Shown here piece after piece: positions 47,589-58,300 of a stretch of DNA of 64,000 nt (position 1 is the first letter of the stretch; each line of letters starts with the position of its first letter). A program made the position numbers and the translations under genes. The notes under the pieces are model-generated. The model was not told the origin of the DNA. It was given only the letters and a program-made list of their open reading frames with translations, and made no database searches. This stretch comes from [Mycobacterium] nativiensis (GTDB taxonomy: Bacteria > Actinomycetota > Actinomycetes > Mycobacteriales > Mycobacteriaceae), in the NCBI RefSeq assembly GCF_020172685.1, contig NZ_CP083986.1, forward strand, positions 2,659,433 to 2,723,432, written 5' to 3'.

Positions 47589-48097
47589 TGGGTGGCCCGA
47601 TCGCTGACCCACTGCGCGGTGAACCGCTGAATGTCGGGGATGCCGTGGGAGAACTCCTTGGCCAGGAAGCCCTCGATCGGTCCACCCACCAGCGGCAGCC
47701 GGAACTCGATTTTGCCGGTCAACTCCATCCGAGACCCGCTGTCGGTGGGCTCCAGCACCGCGATGCCTCCCCCGCCGCCCGGCGCTCCGATCACCGCGAC
47801 GTCGATATCGCCGGTGACCCGGCCGTCGGCGGCGGGGGTCCAGACCTCGGTGGTGACGATCTTGAGATCACCGCGGTAGATCTTGGTGAGCATCCCCGGC
47901 AGCGCACCGTGCCGCAGATCCTCGGTGACCACCACCCGCACCCCGCCGTCCGGCTCGACGGTCAGTGAGTCCAGCGCCTTCTCACCGCCGTCGAACTCGG
48001 CATTGCGGGCCAGCCAGTAGTCCCGGGAGCCGAACGCAGCCAGAACCTGCTCCACAGTGGCCGTCGACTCGAAGACGATGTCGAATGAACGCGACAT
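47585..48097 (-). CDS. DUF2505 (SRPBCC-fold) protein
   Basis: This 170-residue START/Bet v1-like protein has family landmarks SFDIVFESTATVEQVLAAFGSRDYWLARN and the later KIEFRLPLVGGPIEGFLAKEF. This fold forms a hydrophobic cavity for lipids or other ligands. It starts one base after the flavodoxin stop and overlaps the nitroreductase. Its role may be to carry or protect the substrate of the two redox partners. No catalytic residues can be identified. Confidence 0.8.
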   Translation of the reverse strand: MSRSFDIVFESTATVEQVLAAFGSRDYWLARNAEFDGGEKALDSLTVEPDGGVRVVVTEDLRHGALPGMLTKIYRGDLKIVTTEVWTPAADGRVTGDIDVAVIGAPGGGGGIAVLEPTDSGSRMELTGKIEFRLPLVGGPIEGFLAKEFSHGIPDIQRFTAQWVSDRATQ

Positions 48098-48784
48098 CTA
48101 CGCGTCCCTGCCGAACAATCGGCTCGCCAGGCCCCCGGCGAACTTGCGGACCCGATCCAGCTGCTCGGGCTGAACGTTGGTGGGTGGCAGGCGCAGACCC
48201 AGGTAGCGCTTGCGGTAACGCCCGCTGCCCAGGTAGCTGGTCAGGGACAGCATCGAGCGCAGCGGATCGCCGGGATAGGTGAAGTGGATCTCGTCGGTGT
48301 AACGGCCGCCGCACTGCTCCCCCAGTCGGCAGACCTCGGCGTAGTTCTCCTGCCAATACTCGCGGCACACGGTGAACACCGCGAACGGCTTGCCATCCAG
48401 CAGTTTTCGCGCCTCGTCGGTCTGCAGGAAGGATCGGATCGGCATCGCCGGGGCTTTCCACCAGGTCGGTGAGCCGATGCAGATCAGGTCGTAGTCGCCG
48501 TCGGCCACCGCGTCGGGGATCTGGATCTCGCCGGTCTCGCCCCGCTGCTGCGGTTTGAGCACGCTGAGCATGTCGGGCCACACCCGGCGCATCGGGAAAT
48601 GCGCGAACCGCGGCGCGTAGCGCGGATCGGTGAACTCGATCCCGGCCTTGACCACCTCGCAGCCCCGCTCGGCGAACACCTCGCCGGCGGCCTCGAGCAC
48701 CTTCAGTGACTGCCCGGTGAAGCTGTAGTACAGCAACAGAATCCGCGGCGCCGTCCCGCTGCCGGTGGTGTTCTCATCCGCCAT
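48098..48784 (-). CDS. Flavodoxin-like FMN protein
   Basis: This 228-residue protein has FMN phosphate loop YYSFTGQSLKVLEAAG and the second loop CIGSPTWWKAPAMPIRSFL. The ATG at 48784 follows a GGGGAGG Shine-Dalgarno; the longer reading to 48859 crosses the divergent promoter. It is first in the flavodoxin, DUF2505 and nitroreductase operon and probably passes electrons or acts as a quinone-type reductase. The C-terminal ~60 residues (PPTNVQPEQLDRVRKFAGGL) are longer than in classic flavodoxins. Confidence 0.82.
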   Translation of the reverse strand: MADENTTGSGTAPRILLLYYSFTGQSLKVLEAAGEVFAERGCEVVKAGIEFTDPRYAPRFAHFPMRRVWPDMLSVLKPQQRGETGEIQIPDAVADGDYDLICIGSPTWWKAPAMPIRSFLQTDEARKLLDGKPFAVFTVCREYWQENYAEVCRLGEQCGGRYTDEIHFTYPGDPLRSMLSLTSYLGSGRYRKRYLGLRLPPTNVQPEQLDRVRKFAGGLASRLFGRDA

Positions 48785-48835
48785 GTGTGCCTCCCCGTTC
48801 GACCGTGCGGTGCATCGAGTGCGCCTCAAGCGTAT

Positions 48836-48841
48836 TAGGCT
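48836..48841 (+). promoter_or_regulatory. -10-like hexamer for the methyltransferase at 48849
   Basis: TAGGCT is 7 nt before the GTG at 48849, suggesting leaderless initiation and arguing against the longer frame from 48765. Confidence 0.45.
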
Positions 48842-48848
48842 CGCCGAC

Positions 48849-49679
48849 GTGGCAGACAAGATCCCCGTCGACCTGCACGGCGCCGCTCAGACCATGCTGA
48901 CGACGTTGTACCTCAAAGCGCTCGACGCGCAATTCGACCAGCCGGTCCTGGGCGATCAGTTCGCCAAGGAGGCGGTCGAGCGCATCGACTTCGACTGGGA
49001 TGCCCTCAAGGCCCCCGGCCGGTGGGCGCCACTGGTGACGGTGCGCACCGCCCAGTACGACATCTGGGCGCGCCAGTTCCTGGCCGCTCACCCGGAGGCC
49101 ACCGTCATCCACCTGGGCTGCGGCCTGGACGCCCGAGTCTTCCGGATCGATCCGGGGCCTGGAGTGGCGTGGTACGACGTCGACCAGCCGCCGGTGATCG
49201 CGTTGCGCGAGCAGATCTATCCCGACCGCCCGGGCTACCACCTGGTGGCCACCTCGGCCACCGACCCGTCCTGGCTCGACGAGATCCCCAACGACCGCCC
49301 GGTGCTGCTGCTGGCCGAGGGCATCAGCATGTATCTCACCGAGGCCGACGGCGTGGCACTGTTGCAGAGCATCGTCGAGAAGTTCCCCGCCGGAGAGCTG
49401 CAGATCGACTTCTACAACTGGCTCGGGATCAAGACCCAGAAGACCCACCGGCTGCAGAGGCAGTCCGGCGCCACGCTGCACTGGGCCGTCAACAGCCCCG
49501 CCGACATTCTCGACAAGGTCAGCGGAATCCGGCTGCTGGCTGCCGCCAACCTCTTCGACGCGGAGACCTTCAGCCGGGTGTCGGCCGGCTTCCGGCGATC
49601 CAGCCGGGTGGCTCGTGCGGTGCCGCCGCTGCGCGGAATGCTGCAGTACCACCGCTACGCCTTCGGTCCGATCAGCTGA
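48849..49679 (+). CDS. LCM/TcmP-family SAM-dependent O-methyltransferase
   Basis: This 276-residue protein of the PF04072 type has SAM-site [16 protein letters not shown], acidic [14 protein letters not shown], and [18 protein letters not shown]. The family methylates hydroxyl or carboxyl groups on small molecules and polyketides, so it might act on the product of the converging polyketide genes. It ends 8 nt inside the PapA5-like gene, tail to tail. It shares only the fold-level motifs with the gene at 7303. Confidence 0.82.
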   Translation: MADKIPVDLHGAAQTMLTTLYLKALDAQFDQPVLGDQFAKEAVERIDFDWDALKAPGRWAPLVTVRTAQYDIWARQFLAAHPEATVIHLGCGLDARVFRIDPGPGVAWYDVDQPPVIALREQIYPDRPGYHLVATSATDPSWLDEIPNDRPVLLLAEGISMYLTEADGVALLQSIVEKFPAGELQIDFYNWLGIKTQKTHRLQRQSGATLHWAVNSPADILDKVSGIRLLAAANLFDAETFSRVSAGFRRSSRVARAVPPLRGMLQYHRYAFGPIS

Positions 49680-50931
49680 CGCCGGCGGCCGCATGCCGCT
49701 CGGCGATGCCGCACAACAACGCGCGGATCGCCTCCACCGAACGCTCCGGCTCGGGGCCGTGCGAGTGGTACTCGATGTTGAGCTGGCCGGAGAAGATCTG
49801 GGTGAAGTAGATGTCGATCCCGGCGCTCACCGCGAAGTACAGCTCACCGTGGGTGGTGGTCACCTCCACGCCCGGTGGTGTCCGCACCGGCGGAACCAGG
49901 CCGTTGTTGCTCAATACCACCACATCCGGCATCCCAGGCGGGTTTCCGACGTACTGCGGGCTGAAATGCAGCCGGGACTGCTGGATGACGCCCTCGTCGA
50001 GGTCCTTCTGGAAATTCGCGGCGACGTCGCGGGCGATGTCGACCACGTCGGTCTTGGCGTCGATCTCGGCGAGGTAGGTGGCCAATCCGATCGGATTGGT
50101 ACATCCGGTCGCCGAAACCGGCGGCGACAGAAAGTATCTCAGGTCAACGGTGTAGACGTAGGGCACCGGGATGGTCAGTTTGCCGCGAAGCTGCCATTCG
50201 GCGATCAGCACGGCCGCCGAGAGCACCGCGTGCAGGCTCAGGTCGTGGGCGCGGCCGAAGGCGACGACGTCGTTGGTCTGGCTTTCGGTCAGCCGGCAGG
50301 ACGCCATCGGAACCAGCACCGGTGACGACGGCGTCTCGCCGGAGACGGCCCGTCGGGTCGGCGGGAGGTCGTAGGCGAACAGCGCAGGCATGAACCGCTC
50401 GATACCGGAGCGCTTCTGCTTCTCGATCCCCCGGTCGGCCAGCACCGCCTCGATCGACTGAGGCGCGGGTTCGACGTTGATCGCACCGATCTTTCCGGTG
50501 GTGACCAGATCGGTGTAGAAGGAGAGCATCTCCTCGATCAGCGCATACATGTGGTGGCCGTCGGCGACCGCGTGATGCACATACAGGGTCGGCTGCGCCT
50601 GCCCGTCCCGGATGATCACCCGCATCGCGACCAACGATTCGGTCTGGTCGAAGTTCGGCGCGGGCGGCTGCGCGTCGGGCCCGTCGAGTTCGATCACCTC
50701 GATGCCGTCGGGCATCAGGTCATCGGTGACGAACTGGTGCCGACCGTCTTCCAACCGCTCCAGACGTCCGGTCAGGATCGGATGTGCCTCCAACAGCGCC
50801 TCGTAGGCCTCCGACAGCAGGTCGAGGTCGACCGGACCTGTGACGTGCGCGGCCAGACCCACGAAATTGTGGGTCTCGGCGAGCATTTCCTCACTGATCG
50901 CCAGCTTCCGAATGACCGACGTGGCAAACAC
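49672..50931 (-). CDS. PapA5-like polyketide-associated acyltransferase
   Basis: This 419-residue acyltransferase is close to PapA5 (~422 residues) along its whole length: it starts with [11 protein letters not shown] and ends [11 protein letters not shown]. The catalytic HHxxxDG is in [12 protein letters not shown] (about residue 124). PapA5 esterifies the phthiocerol diol with mycocerosic acids delivered by the Mas synthase. The gene follows the PpsE-like gene by 26 nt, so ester formation is expected to be the last step of this line. AGGAGA precedes the GTG start. The acyl donor is not encoded in this window. Confidence 0.88.
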   Translation of the reverse strand: MFATSVIRKLAISEEMLAETHNFVGLAAHVTGPVDLDLLSEAYEALLEAHPILTGRLERLEDGRHQFVTDDLMPDGIEVIELDGPDAQPPAPNFDQTESLVAMRVIIRDGQAQPTLYVHHAVADGHHMYALIEEMLSFYTDLVTTGKIGAINVEPAPQSIEAVLADRGIEKQKRSGIERFMPALFAYDLPPTRRAVSGETPSSPVLVPMASCRLTESQTNDVVAFGRAHDLSLHAVLSAAVLIAEWQLRGKLTIPVPYVYTVDLRYFLSPPVSATGCTNPIGLATYLAEIDAKTDVVDIARDVAANFQKDLDEGVIQQSRLHFSPQYVGNPPGMPDVVVLSNNGLVPPVRTPPGVEVTTTHGELYFAVSAGIDIYFTQIFSGQLNIEYHSHGPEPERSVEAIRALLCGIAERHAAAGVS

Positions 50932-50957
50932 TTTCGGTTCTCTCCTAAATCACAGGC

Positions 50958-53900
50958 CTAAGACAGCTCGACCAGGGCCATTTCGTCTTCGCCTTCAGAG
51001 GCCAGGTCTTCTTCGGCGATCGCCGCACGGACCAGTTCCAGCACCGCCGTCGAGAACCCGTCGGCGATCGCACGCACCACCGACTCCTCGATCCGGCGGC
51101 TGTCGTACCACCAGTCCAGGTGCAGTACACCACCGGTGCGGTAGGCCCGAAGCCCCAGCGCGTGCCCGAGCCCTGGGATGGCCTCGCGCACCGGCATCGC
51201 GGTGTCGGGGTCGAACTGCACGGGTGCGTCACCGACCGAGGGCAGGTCCGGGATGGCCCCGACGTAGTCGAAGTGCACATCGGCGGGCGGCACCGAGTCG
51301 AACAGGCGAGCCGTGGGCGCGTAGAGGTAGCGCAACAGGCCGTAACCGATCCCGTAATGCGGTACGCCGCCGAGGGTTTCGTGAACCGCGTCGAGCAGCT
51401 GACGCGCGGAAGTCCGGCTCTCGGTCGAGCAGTCCAGAGCCACCGGATAGATCGTGGTGAACCAGCCCACCGTGCGCCGCAGGTCGACGTCCGGCTTGAG
51501 CACCGAACGACCCGCGCCGCCCATGTCGACGGCCAGGGTGCCCTCGCCGACGGCCGATGCCACGGCTCGGCCCAGCCCGGCGAGCAGGATCTCGTCGATC
51601 GGCAGCCGCAGCCGACGGCGTGCGTCGTCGATTTCGCTGGTGTCCGCCGCGTCCAGCGCCGAGCTGAGCTTGGCCAGGTCGGCCGCCGCCGGCGGTTCGG
51701 CGATTTCGGCGCCTACCCGCAGCGTGGCGGCCGTGCTTGTCCTCAACCAGGATTCGCGGCTCTCCAGCACCGCCGGGTGAGTCGCGAGCCCGGCGCAGCG
51801 CTGGGACCATTCGGCCCATCCGACACCCACCGGCTGCAACTCGATGTCGTTGCCGCCCAGCTTCTGGCCGAACGCGGTGAAGATGTCGGTGACCAGGATG
51901 TCGCGGGAGGCCTCGTCGCCGACGGTGCCGTGCAGGCTCAGCGCCAGATAGCACAGATCCCCCGCGGCGCCGCGGACATAGAGGGCCGTCAGCGGTGGGC
52001 TGGAAAGGTCCTGTTCGCGGATGTGTTCGGCCAGCATCGCACGGACCGCGTCGTGCCCAGCGGTCAGACCCTCGGGCAGCGAGTGGACGCTGATCTCCCC
52101 GAACTCACCGGGTTCGACGATCCGTTGCTCCCAGGTACCGGCACGCTCGGTGATGCGCAGCCGCAGGGCGTCGTGGTGGTTGACCACCGCGGTCAACACG
52201 GCTCGGACGTCGTCGACCGAGACGTCGGGTCGCAGCCGCAGGATCAACGGGATACGCCAGCGACCGTGTTCACGGACACCGTTCTCCAGGAAGTAGGTCA
52301 TGTTCGGCGGGACCGGCGGGTGCTCGACCTCGCCGAGCGACTGGCGGCCCAGCCCACCTGCGGTGTAACGAGCGGTCAGCACCTTGGCCAGCGCCGCCAC
52401 CGTCGGATTGTCATAGAGGTCCTGCGGGGTGAGGTCCAGTCCCTCGTGCGAGGCGGCCATGGCGACACTGATCGCCACCAGCGAGTCACCGCCGATGTCG
52501 AAGAAGTTCGCCGTGCGGTCGACCGAGCCGACGCCCAGGCAGACAGCCCAGATGCGTTGCAGCGTCGCCTCCATGGAAGCGCCGGTCGAGCCGCCGGCAC
52601 CGTCGCCGCTTCCCTGTCCGCCCGCGGCGGCACCATTGCTGGCACCGGAGCCGGACACCCAGGTGGCGCCGACATTGTGCTCGAGCCAATGCCGTTGACG
52701 CTCAAACGGATAGCCGGGAACGGTGACGCGCTTGGGCTGGTAGTCGCCGTGCAACGGCGACCAGTCCACCTCGACACCGGCGGCCCACAGTTGACCGAGG
52801 GCCAACAGGAAGGTGTCGCGGTCGTCGCGGTTCTGGGCGTGGTGACGCATCAAACGGACCGCCCGATGTCCACCCGCGAACTTCGGATTGCGGGCCGCCG
52901 ACGCGGTCAGCGTGGCTCCCGGGCCGACCTCGACCAGGACGCGGTGCGGGTCGCCCAGCACGGTGTCGATCTCGTCAGCGAACCGTACGGTGGCCCGCAC
53001 GCTGCGCGCCCAGGTCGCCGGGTTGGTCGCCTCGCTGGGCGCCAGCCAGGTGCCGGTCAGGTTCGACAGCAGCGGGATCTGCGGCTCGCGCAGGGTCTGC
53101 CGAGACAGGAACGCGGTGAACTCCGAGATCATCGAGTCCATCAGACGGGAGTGGAACGCGTGCGAGGTCCGCACCCGGCGCGCGTTGATCCCGGCCTGCT
53201 TGAGCGCCTCGGAGAACTCGCGGATGTCGGCTTCGGTCCCGGCGACCACGCAGCCGTCCGGGTCGTTGACCGCGGCCAGGTCGACATCACCGGTCAGGTA
53301 GGCACCGACCGCGTCGGCGCTGATCGGGACGGCCACCATCACGCCGCGTGGCGCGGCGTGCATCAGCCGGGCCCGCATCGCCACCACCTTGATCGCGGTG
53401 TCGAGATCGAAGACACCGGCGACGGTGGCCGCGGCGTATTCGCCGATGCTGTGGCCCACCACCGCTGCCGGGCGCACGCCGTAGCTCTCGACCAGCTTCG
53501 CCAGTGCGTATTCCACGGTGAACAGGGCCGGCTGGGTCCGGTCGGTGCGCTCGAGGTCACGCGAGGTGCCCTCGAAGATCATCGCGCGCAGGTCGTAGCC
53601 CAGTTCCGCCTCGAAACCGGCGACGCAGCGGTCGAAGTGCTCGGCGAACACCGGTTCGTTGTCGTAGAGCCCACGGGCCATCCCGATGTGCTGGGCACCC
53701 TGACCCGGGAACAGGAACACCACCCGGTCGGTGGCGTCGTCCTTAAGGTCCACGCCCTCGCCGATGAAGACGTTCTCGCTGTCCTCGGCGCCCAGCACCG
53801 CAGCCGCGTCGGCGCGATCGGCGACGACCGCGGCCAGCCGCAGGTTGTGCGGGTGCCGGTTGGCCAGCGTGTAAGCAACATCAGGCAGGTTGGGCGCCTC

Positions 53901-55358
53901 GGCGTCGTCGCCGGCGGACAGCTCAGCAGCCAGATCGATGCGTCCCTGCGCCAGTGCCTCGGCGGTGCGCGCCGACAGCAGCAGCACCTCGGGGCCGGGC
54001 TGTGGTGCCGCCGTCACAGCAGCTTCCTGTGGCCACTCCTCGACGATGACGTGGGCATTGGTGCCGCCCACGCCGAACGAGCTGACGCCGGCGCGCCGGA
54101 CGCCGTCCCACTCCCACGGCCCGTACTCGCCGCGGATCCGGAACGGGCCGGAATCGAGGTGCAGTTCGGGGTTCGGGCTGGTGTAGTGCAGGGTGGCGGG
54201 AATCGCCCGGTGCTTGAGGCACAGGATGGTCTTGATCAGGCTGGCGATACCGGCTGCCGACTCCAAGTGCCCGATGTTGGACTTGACCGAACCCACGTAG
54301 CAGGGGCCCTGCCGCTGTTCCTCGGAGACCGCGAAAGCCTGTCGCAGGCCCTCGATTTCGATCGGGTCACCCAGCGGGGTGGCGGTGCCGTGCGATTCGA
54401 TATAGCTGATGGTGGAGGCGTCCACCTCGGCCACGGCGTGCGCCTCGGCGATCACGTCGGCCTGCCCGGCGGCCGTGGGCGCGGCGTAGGTCATCTTGGT
54501 GCCGCCGTCGTTGTTCAGCGCCGAACCCCGGATCACGGCGTGGATCTGGTCGTCGTTGTCGATCGCGTCGGCCAGTGCCTTGAGCACCACCACGCCGACA
54601 CCGCTGGAGAAGATGGTGCCGTCGGCCCGCACGTCGAACGGCCGGCAGTGCCCGCTCGCCGACACCATCGAGCCCGGCTCGTGCCAGTACCCGACGTGGT
54701 GCGGAACCCGCAGCGACGAGCCACCGGCCAGCGCCATGTCGCATTCGCCGTTGAGGATGCTCTGGCAGGCCAGGTGCAGCGCGACCAACGCCGATGAGCA
54801 GGCCGTCTGCACCGACAGTGCCGGGCCGTGCAGGTTGAGCTGGTGGGCCACCCGGGTGGCCAGATAGTCCTTGTCGTTCTGCAACGACAGGTTGACCATC
54901 TCGAAGCTGACGCCCTGGCCGATGATCAGGTTCGGGTCGTAGTGCGACATCAGGTTGTGCAGCAGGTAGCCACTGGTGGTGCTGGTGCCGTAGACGCCGA
55001 CCGATCCCTCGATCTCGCCGGGCTGGTAGCCGGCGTCCTCCAGGGCATGCCACGCGGTCTGCAGGAACAGCCGGTGCTGCGGGTCCATGGTGCGGGCTGC
55101 CAACGGGGTGAAGCCGAAGAAGCCCGCGTCGAACTCGTCGATGCCATCCAACAGCGCGGCCCGCCGCACATAGTTGTGGTTCGCCAGTGCCTTGTCGGTC
55201 ACACCATTGGCACGCAGTTCGTCCTCGGACAGCGTGACGAAGGATTCGACGCCGTTGCGCAGGTTGTCCCAGAACGCCGACAGCGTGCGGGCGCCGGGAA
55301 AGCGCCCGGCCATGCCGACGACCGCGATCGCGTTGGGCGGCACTTCGTTGTTGGTCAC
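50958..55358 (-). CDS. PpsE-like terminal polyketide synthase
   Basis: This 1466-residue protein has the PpsE plan. The KS has VQTACSSAL at ~186, ESHGTATPLGDP and SNIGHLE. The AT has GHSIGEYAAA near 637 and HAFH, the same motif I recall in M. tuberculosis PpsE. The ACP has FFDIGGDSLVAI near 956. A condensation-like C-terminal domain follows (~1010-1450) with degenerate LHGTVGDEAS and the DVHFDYVGAIPDLPS segment. In DIM synthesis PpsE adds the last unit and hands the chain to PapA5. It overlaps the upstream PpsD-like gene by 4 bp. The chain-release mode here is inferred from PpsE. Confidence 0.92.
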   Translation of the reverse strand: MTNNEVPPNAIAVVGMAGRFPGARTLSAFWDNLRNGVESFVTLSEDELRANGVTDKALANHNYVRRAALLDGIDEFDAGFFGFTPLAARTMDPQHRLFLQTAWHALEDAGYQPGEIEGSVGVYGTSTTSGYLLHNLMSHYDPNLIIGQGVSFEMVNLSLQNDKDYLATRVAHQLNLHGPALSVQTACSSALVALHLACQSILNGECDMALAGGSSLRVPHHVGYWHEPGSMVSASGHCRPFDVRADGTIFSSGVGVVVLKALADAIDNDDQIHAVIRGSALNNDGGTKMTYAAPTAAGQADVIAEAHAVAEVDASTISYIESHGTATPLGDPIEIEGLRQAFAVSEEQRQGPCYVGSVKSNIGHLESAAGIASLIKTILCLKHRAIPATLHYTSPNPELHLDSGPFRIRGEYGPWEWDGVRRAGVSSFGVGGTNAHVIVEEWPQEAAVTAAPQPGPEVLLLSARTAEALAQGRIDLAAELSAGDDAEAPNLPDVAYTLANRHPHNLRLAAVVADRADAAAVLGAEDSENVFIGEGVDLKDDATDRVVFLFPGQGAQHIGMARGLYDNEPVFAEHFDRCVAGFEAELGYDLRAMIFEGTSRDLERTDRTQPALFTVEYALAKLVESYGVRPAAVVGHSIGEYAAATVAGVFDLDTAIKVVAMRARLMHAAPRGVMVAVPISADAVGAYLTGDVDLAAVNDPDGCVVAGTEADIREFSEALKQAGINARRVRTSHAFHSRLMDSMISEFTAFLSRQTLREPQIPLLSNLTGTWLAPSEATNPATWARSVRATVRFADEIDTVLGDPHRVLVEVGPGATLTASAARNPKFAGGHRAVRLMRHHAQNRDDRDTFLLALGQLWAAGVEVDWSPLHGDYQPKRVTVPGYPFERQRHWLEHNVGATWVSGSGASNGAAAGGQGSGDGAGGSTGASMEATLQRIWAVCLGVGSVDRTANFFDIGGDSLVAISVAMAASHEGLDLTPQDLYDNPTVAALAKVLTARYTAGGLGRQSLGEVEHPPVPPNMTYFLENGVREHGRWRIPLILRLRPDVSVDDVRAVLTAVVNHHDALRLRITERAGTWEQRIVEPGEFGEISVHSLPEGLTAGHDAVRAMLAEHIREQDLSSPPLTALYVRGAAGDLCYLALSLHGTVGDEASRDILVTDIFTAFGQKLGGNDIELQPVGVGWAEWSQRCAGLATHPAVLESRESWLRTSTAATLRVGAEIAEPPAAADLAKLSSALDAADTSEIDDARRRLRLPIDEILLAGLGRAVASAVGEGTLAVDMGGAGRSVLKPDVDLRRTVGWFTTIYPVALDCSTESRTSARQLLDAVHETLGGVPHYGIGYGLLRYLYAPTARLFDSVPPADVHFDYVGAIPDLPSVGDAPVQFDPDTAMPVREAIPGLGHALGLRAYRTGGVLHLDWWYDSRRIEESVVRAIADGFSTAVLELVRAAIAEEDLASEGEDEMALVELS

Positions 55359-58300
55359 GAACGATCTCCTACTTTCCGCCGCGCCGCCGCCCGCTGACGT
55401 GCCGCGGCACGCTGCTGGGCCCGGCCCCGAACACCGCCGGCATCGCCGGCGGCGCCGCCTGCGCTCTCCTGCTCGGCGAGGCCGAGTTGGCGGGCCAGGT
55501 CGGCGGCCAGTTCGGTCAGTGAGGCACCCTGCAGCAGCAGTGCCACCGGGGGCTCCGCGCCGAAGTCGCCGCGGACGGTGTTGCGGATGCGCACCGCCAT
55601 CAGCGAGTCCATGCCGAGCTCGGTCAACGGCCGAGCAGGGTCGATGACGCTGCCCTTGGGGTAGCCCATGATGGCCATGATCCGCGAACCCAACCGTGCG
55701 ACAACCGCTTTGGCGGCCTCAGCGGCGTCGAGCTGCTTCAGGCCCTCCGGACCGGGCCAGTCGTCGTCCTCGCTGTCGAGGTCGAGCTCTTCGGCCAGGG
55801 TGGCGAAGTACCCGAGTTGCTGCAGTTCCGGGAACGCCGCGGCCACCCGATCCAGGCGCAGCCGTGCAACGCCGATCCGGGAAAGATCGCCGCCGAGGAT
55901 CGCCTCGAGGGCCTCCATGCCTTCGTCGGGGTTGATCGGGTCCAGCGCACTGAACTTGAGCTCCTGGGCGACACCGACACCGGACCACTGACCCCAGTTG
56001 ATGGTGATCGCCGGCAGCCCGGCGGCCCGCCGCCACGCCACCAGGCCGTCCAGCCAGGCGCTGGCCGCGGCGTAGGACGCCTGACCGGGCGCCCCCAGCA
56101 GCGACGAGGTAGAGGAGAACCCGACCCACCAGTCCAGCTCTTTGCCGACGGTCGCCACATGCAGGCGCAGCGCTGCCGCGGCCTTGGGCGCCCACACCCG
56201 ACCGAGGGTCTCTTTGTCGATGCCGACCACGATCTGGTCGTCGATGACCGCGGCGCCGTGGATGACACCGCGCAGCGTCAGCCCGGTCTGCTCCGCGGCG
56301 GCGACCAGACTCTCGGCCACACCCGGTACGGCGAGATCGCCTGAGACGACCGCGATCTGGGCCCGATGCTCGAGCTCGGACAGCACGGTGCGCTGCTCGT
56401 CCGACGGCTGCGAGCGACTGTTGAGCACGATCCGCGCGGCACCGTGGTCGATCAGCCACCGGGCGACGACCAAGCCGATACCGCCCAGGCCGCCGGTCAG
56501 CACGTAGGCGCCGTCGGACCGCACGGCCGGGACACCGGTGGCGCTCAGGGCGGCCCGCTTGAGCCGCTCGGCAAAGCGGTGCTCCCCGCGCCAGGCCACC
56601 ACGTCGTCGGTGCTGGCCAGCCCCAGCTCGGTGATCAGCGCCGCCGCCGGGTCCGCCGAGGCGTCCAGGTCGACCACACCGGTGTGCAGGTCCGGGTGCT
56701 CGTAGGCCAGCACCCGCACCAGGCCCTTGAGGGCGCAGATCGACGGGTCGCCGGACTCCTGCGCACCCACAGTCAGGCCGTTGCGACCGACCAGCCACAG
56801 CCGCGGCGGGGTGCCGTGCCAGGCGCCGACGATGGTGCGCACCGTCGAGGCGACCGACCAGGCCAGGTCGCGGCCGCGAGCCGGCGCATCGCCGGCCTCG
56901 GTGCCGTCGAAGTCGCCTCGAGCCGCCAGCACGACCACGCCGACCGGGGGCCGGTCCGGGTCGTCGGCCGTCTGCGCGAACGCCTCTCGCACGGCGGGCT
57001 CGCTGGTCAGGTCCGCGGTGATCACCCGGCGGCGCTCCGAGCCGAATCGGGCGGCGAAATCGGCTGCCAGCGCTTCGCTTTCGGCGCCGTCGGTCAGCAC
57101 CAGCCAGCTGCCGTCAGGGGCTGCCGACGGCTGCGCCGGGGCGGCAGCGTCGATCCACTCGGTGTCGAAGATCTTCTGGGTCAACGGCAGCGGGACCGTG
57201 CGACGCTGCACCCGCTGCAGATAGATCCCGGAAAGCTCCGCGGTGACCGTCCCGGTCTCGTCGGTCAGGGTGACCCGACCCAGGATTCCGCCGTCGTCGT
57301 GGCTGACCAGCTCGGCGTGCCCGCGGGCCCGGCGGCCGACGTCGCCGAACACCCGGATGTTCTCGACCGCCACCGGCAGGTAGGTGGCTTCTTCCATGCC
57401 GGTCGAACCCATCAAAGACTCATCGGGCAGCGCCGCGGCCAAGCACTGCAGTGCCGCGTCGAGCATCACCGGGTGGATGCGGTAGCCACGGTGCGCGGTC
57501 GCCTCGTCGGGCAAGACGATCTCGGCCTCCGAGGCGCCGCCGGGCTTGCGCACGATCCTGGTCAGTGCGGCGAACGCCGGCCCGTGCTGCAGACCGGTGC
57601 GGCGCAGCGCGGTGTACAGGTCCGCCGGTGACAGGGTGGTGCCGCCGCCGGTGGGCGACGGGCCTTGCGGTTCGGCGGGCTGTGCCGCCGCGGCCCGGGC
57701 CACGGCGTGGCGCGACCAGCTGCCGCCGGCCGGGCGGGAGTGGATCTCGATCCGCAGTTCATCGGAACCGTCGGCGTCGTGCAGCAGCCGGGTGGTGACC
57801 TCGGTCCGCTCGTCGACACGCAGCATCTGCTCGACCTCGACCCGGTCGACCGCGACGGCGGACGGCGGCAGGCCCAGGGCCTCGCCGGCCGCGGCCAGTG
57901 CCATCTCGGCGAAGCCGGTGGCGGGCATCACGACCTGTCCGTGCACCTTGTGGTGCGCCATCCACGCGACGATGTCGGTGCCCACGTCGGCCTGCCAGAC
58001 GTGGCCGTGGCCCGATGGCAACTCGACGTGAATGCCCAGCAGCGGGTGCGCATCGGCCGAGTGCCGGTTGGCGGCGACCGGCGCCGCCCAGTACCGGACG
58101 TGCTGCCACGGCCGGGGCGGCAGGTCGGCGCGGCCGACCCCACCGTCGGGTTGCGGCGCGTCGGCCGCCGGCGGCGCCACGGCGGCCAGGTTGGTGTGGA
58201 AGCTCAGCGCCTCCGGCTGGTCGCGCAGCAAGGTGCCGGTCACGGTGCTGTCGCCGGCGGGGCGCGCCGTCTCCAGGTTGCCGTTGATGGCGTGGCTGAG

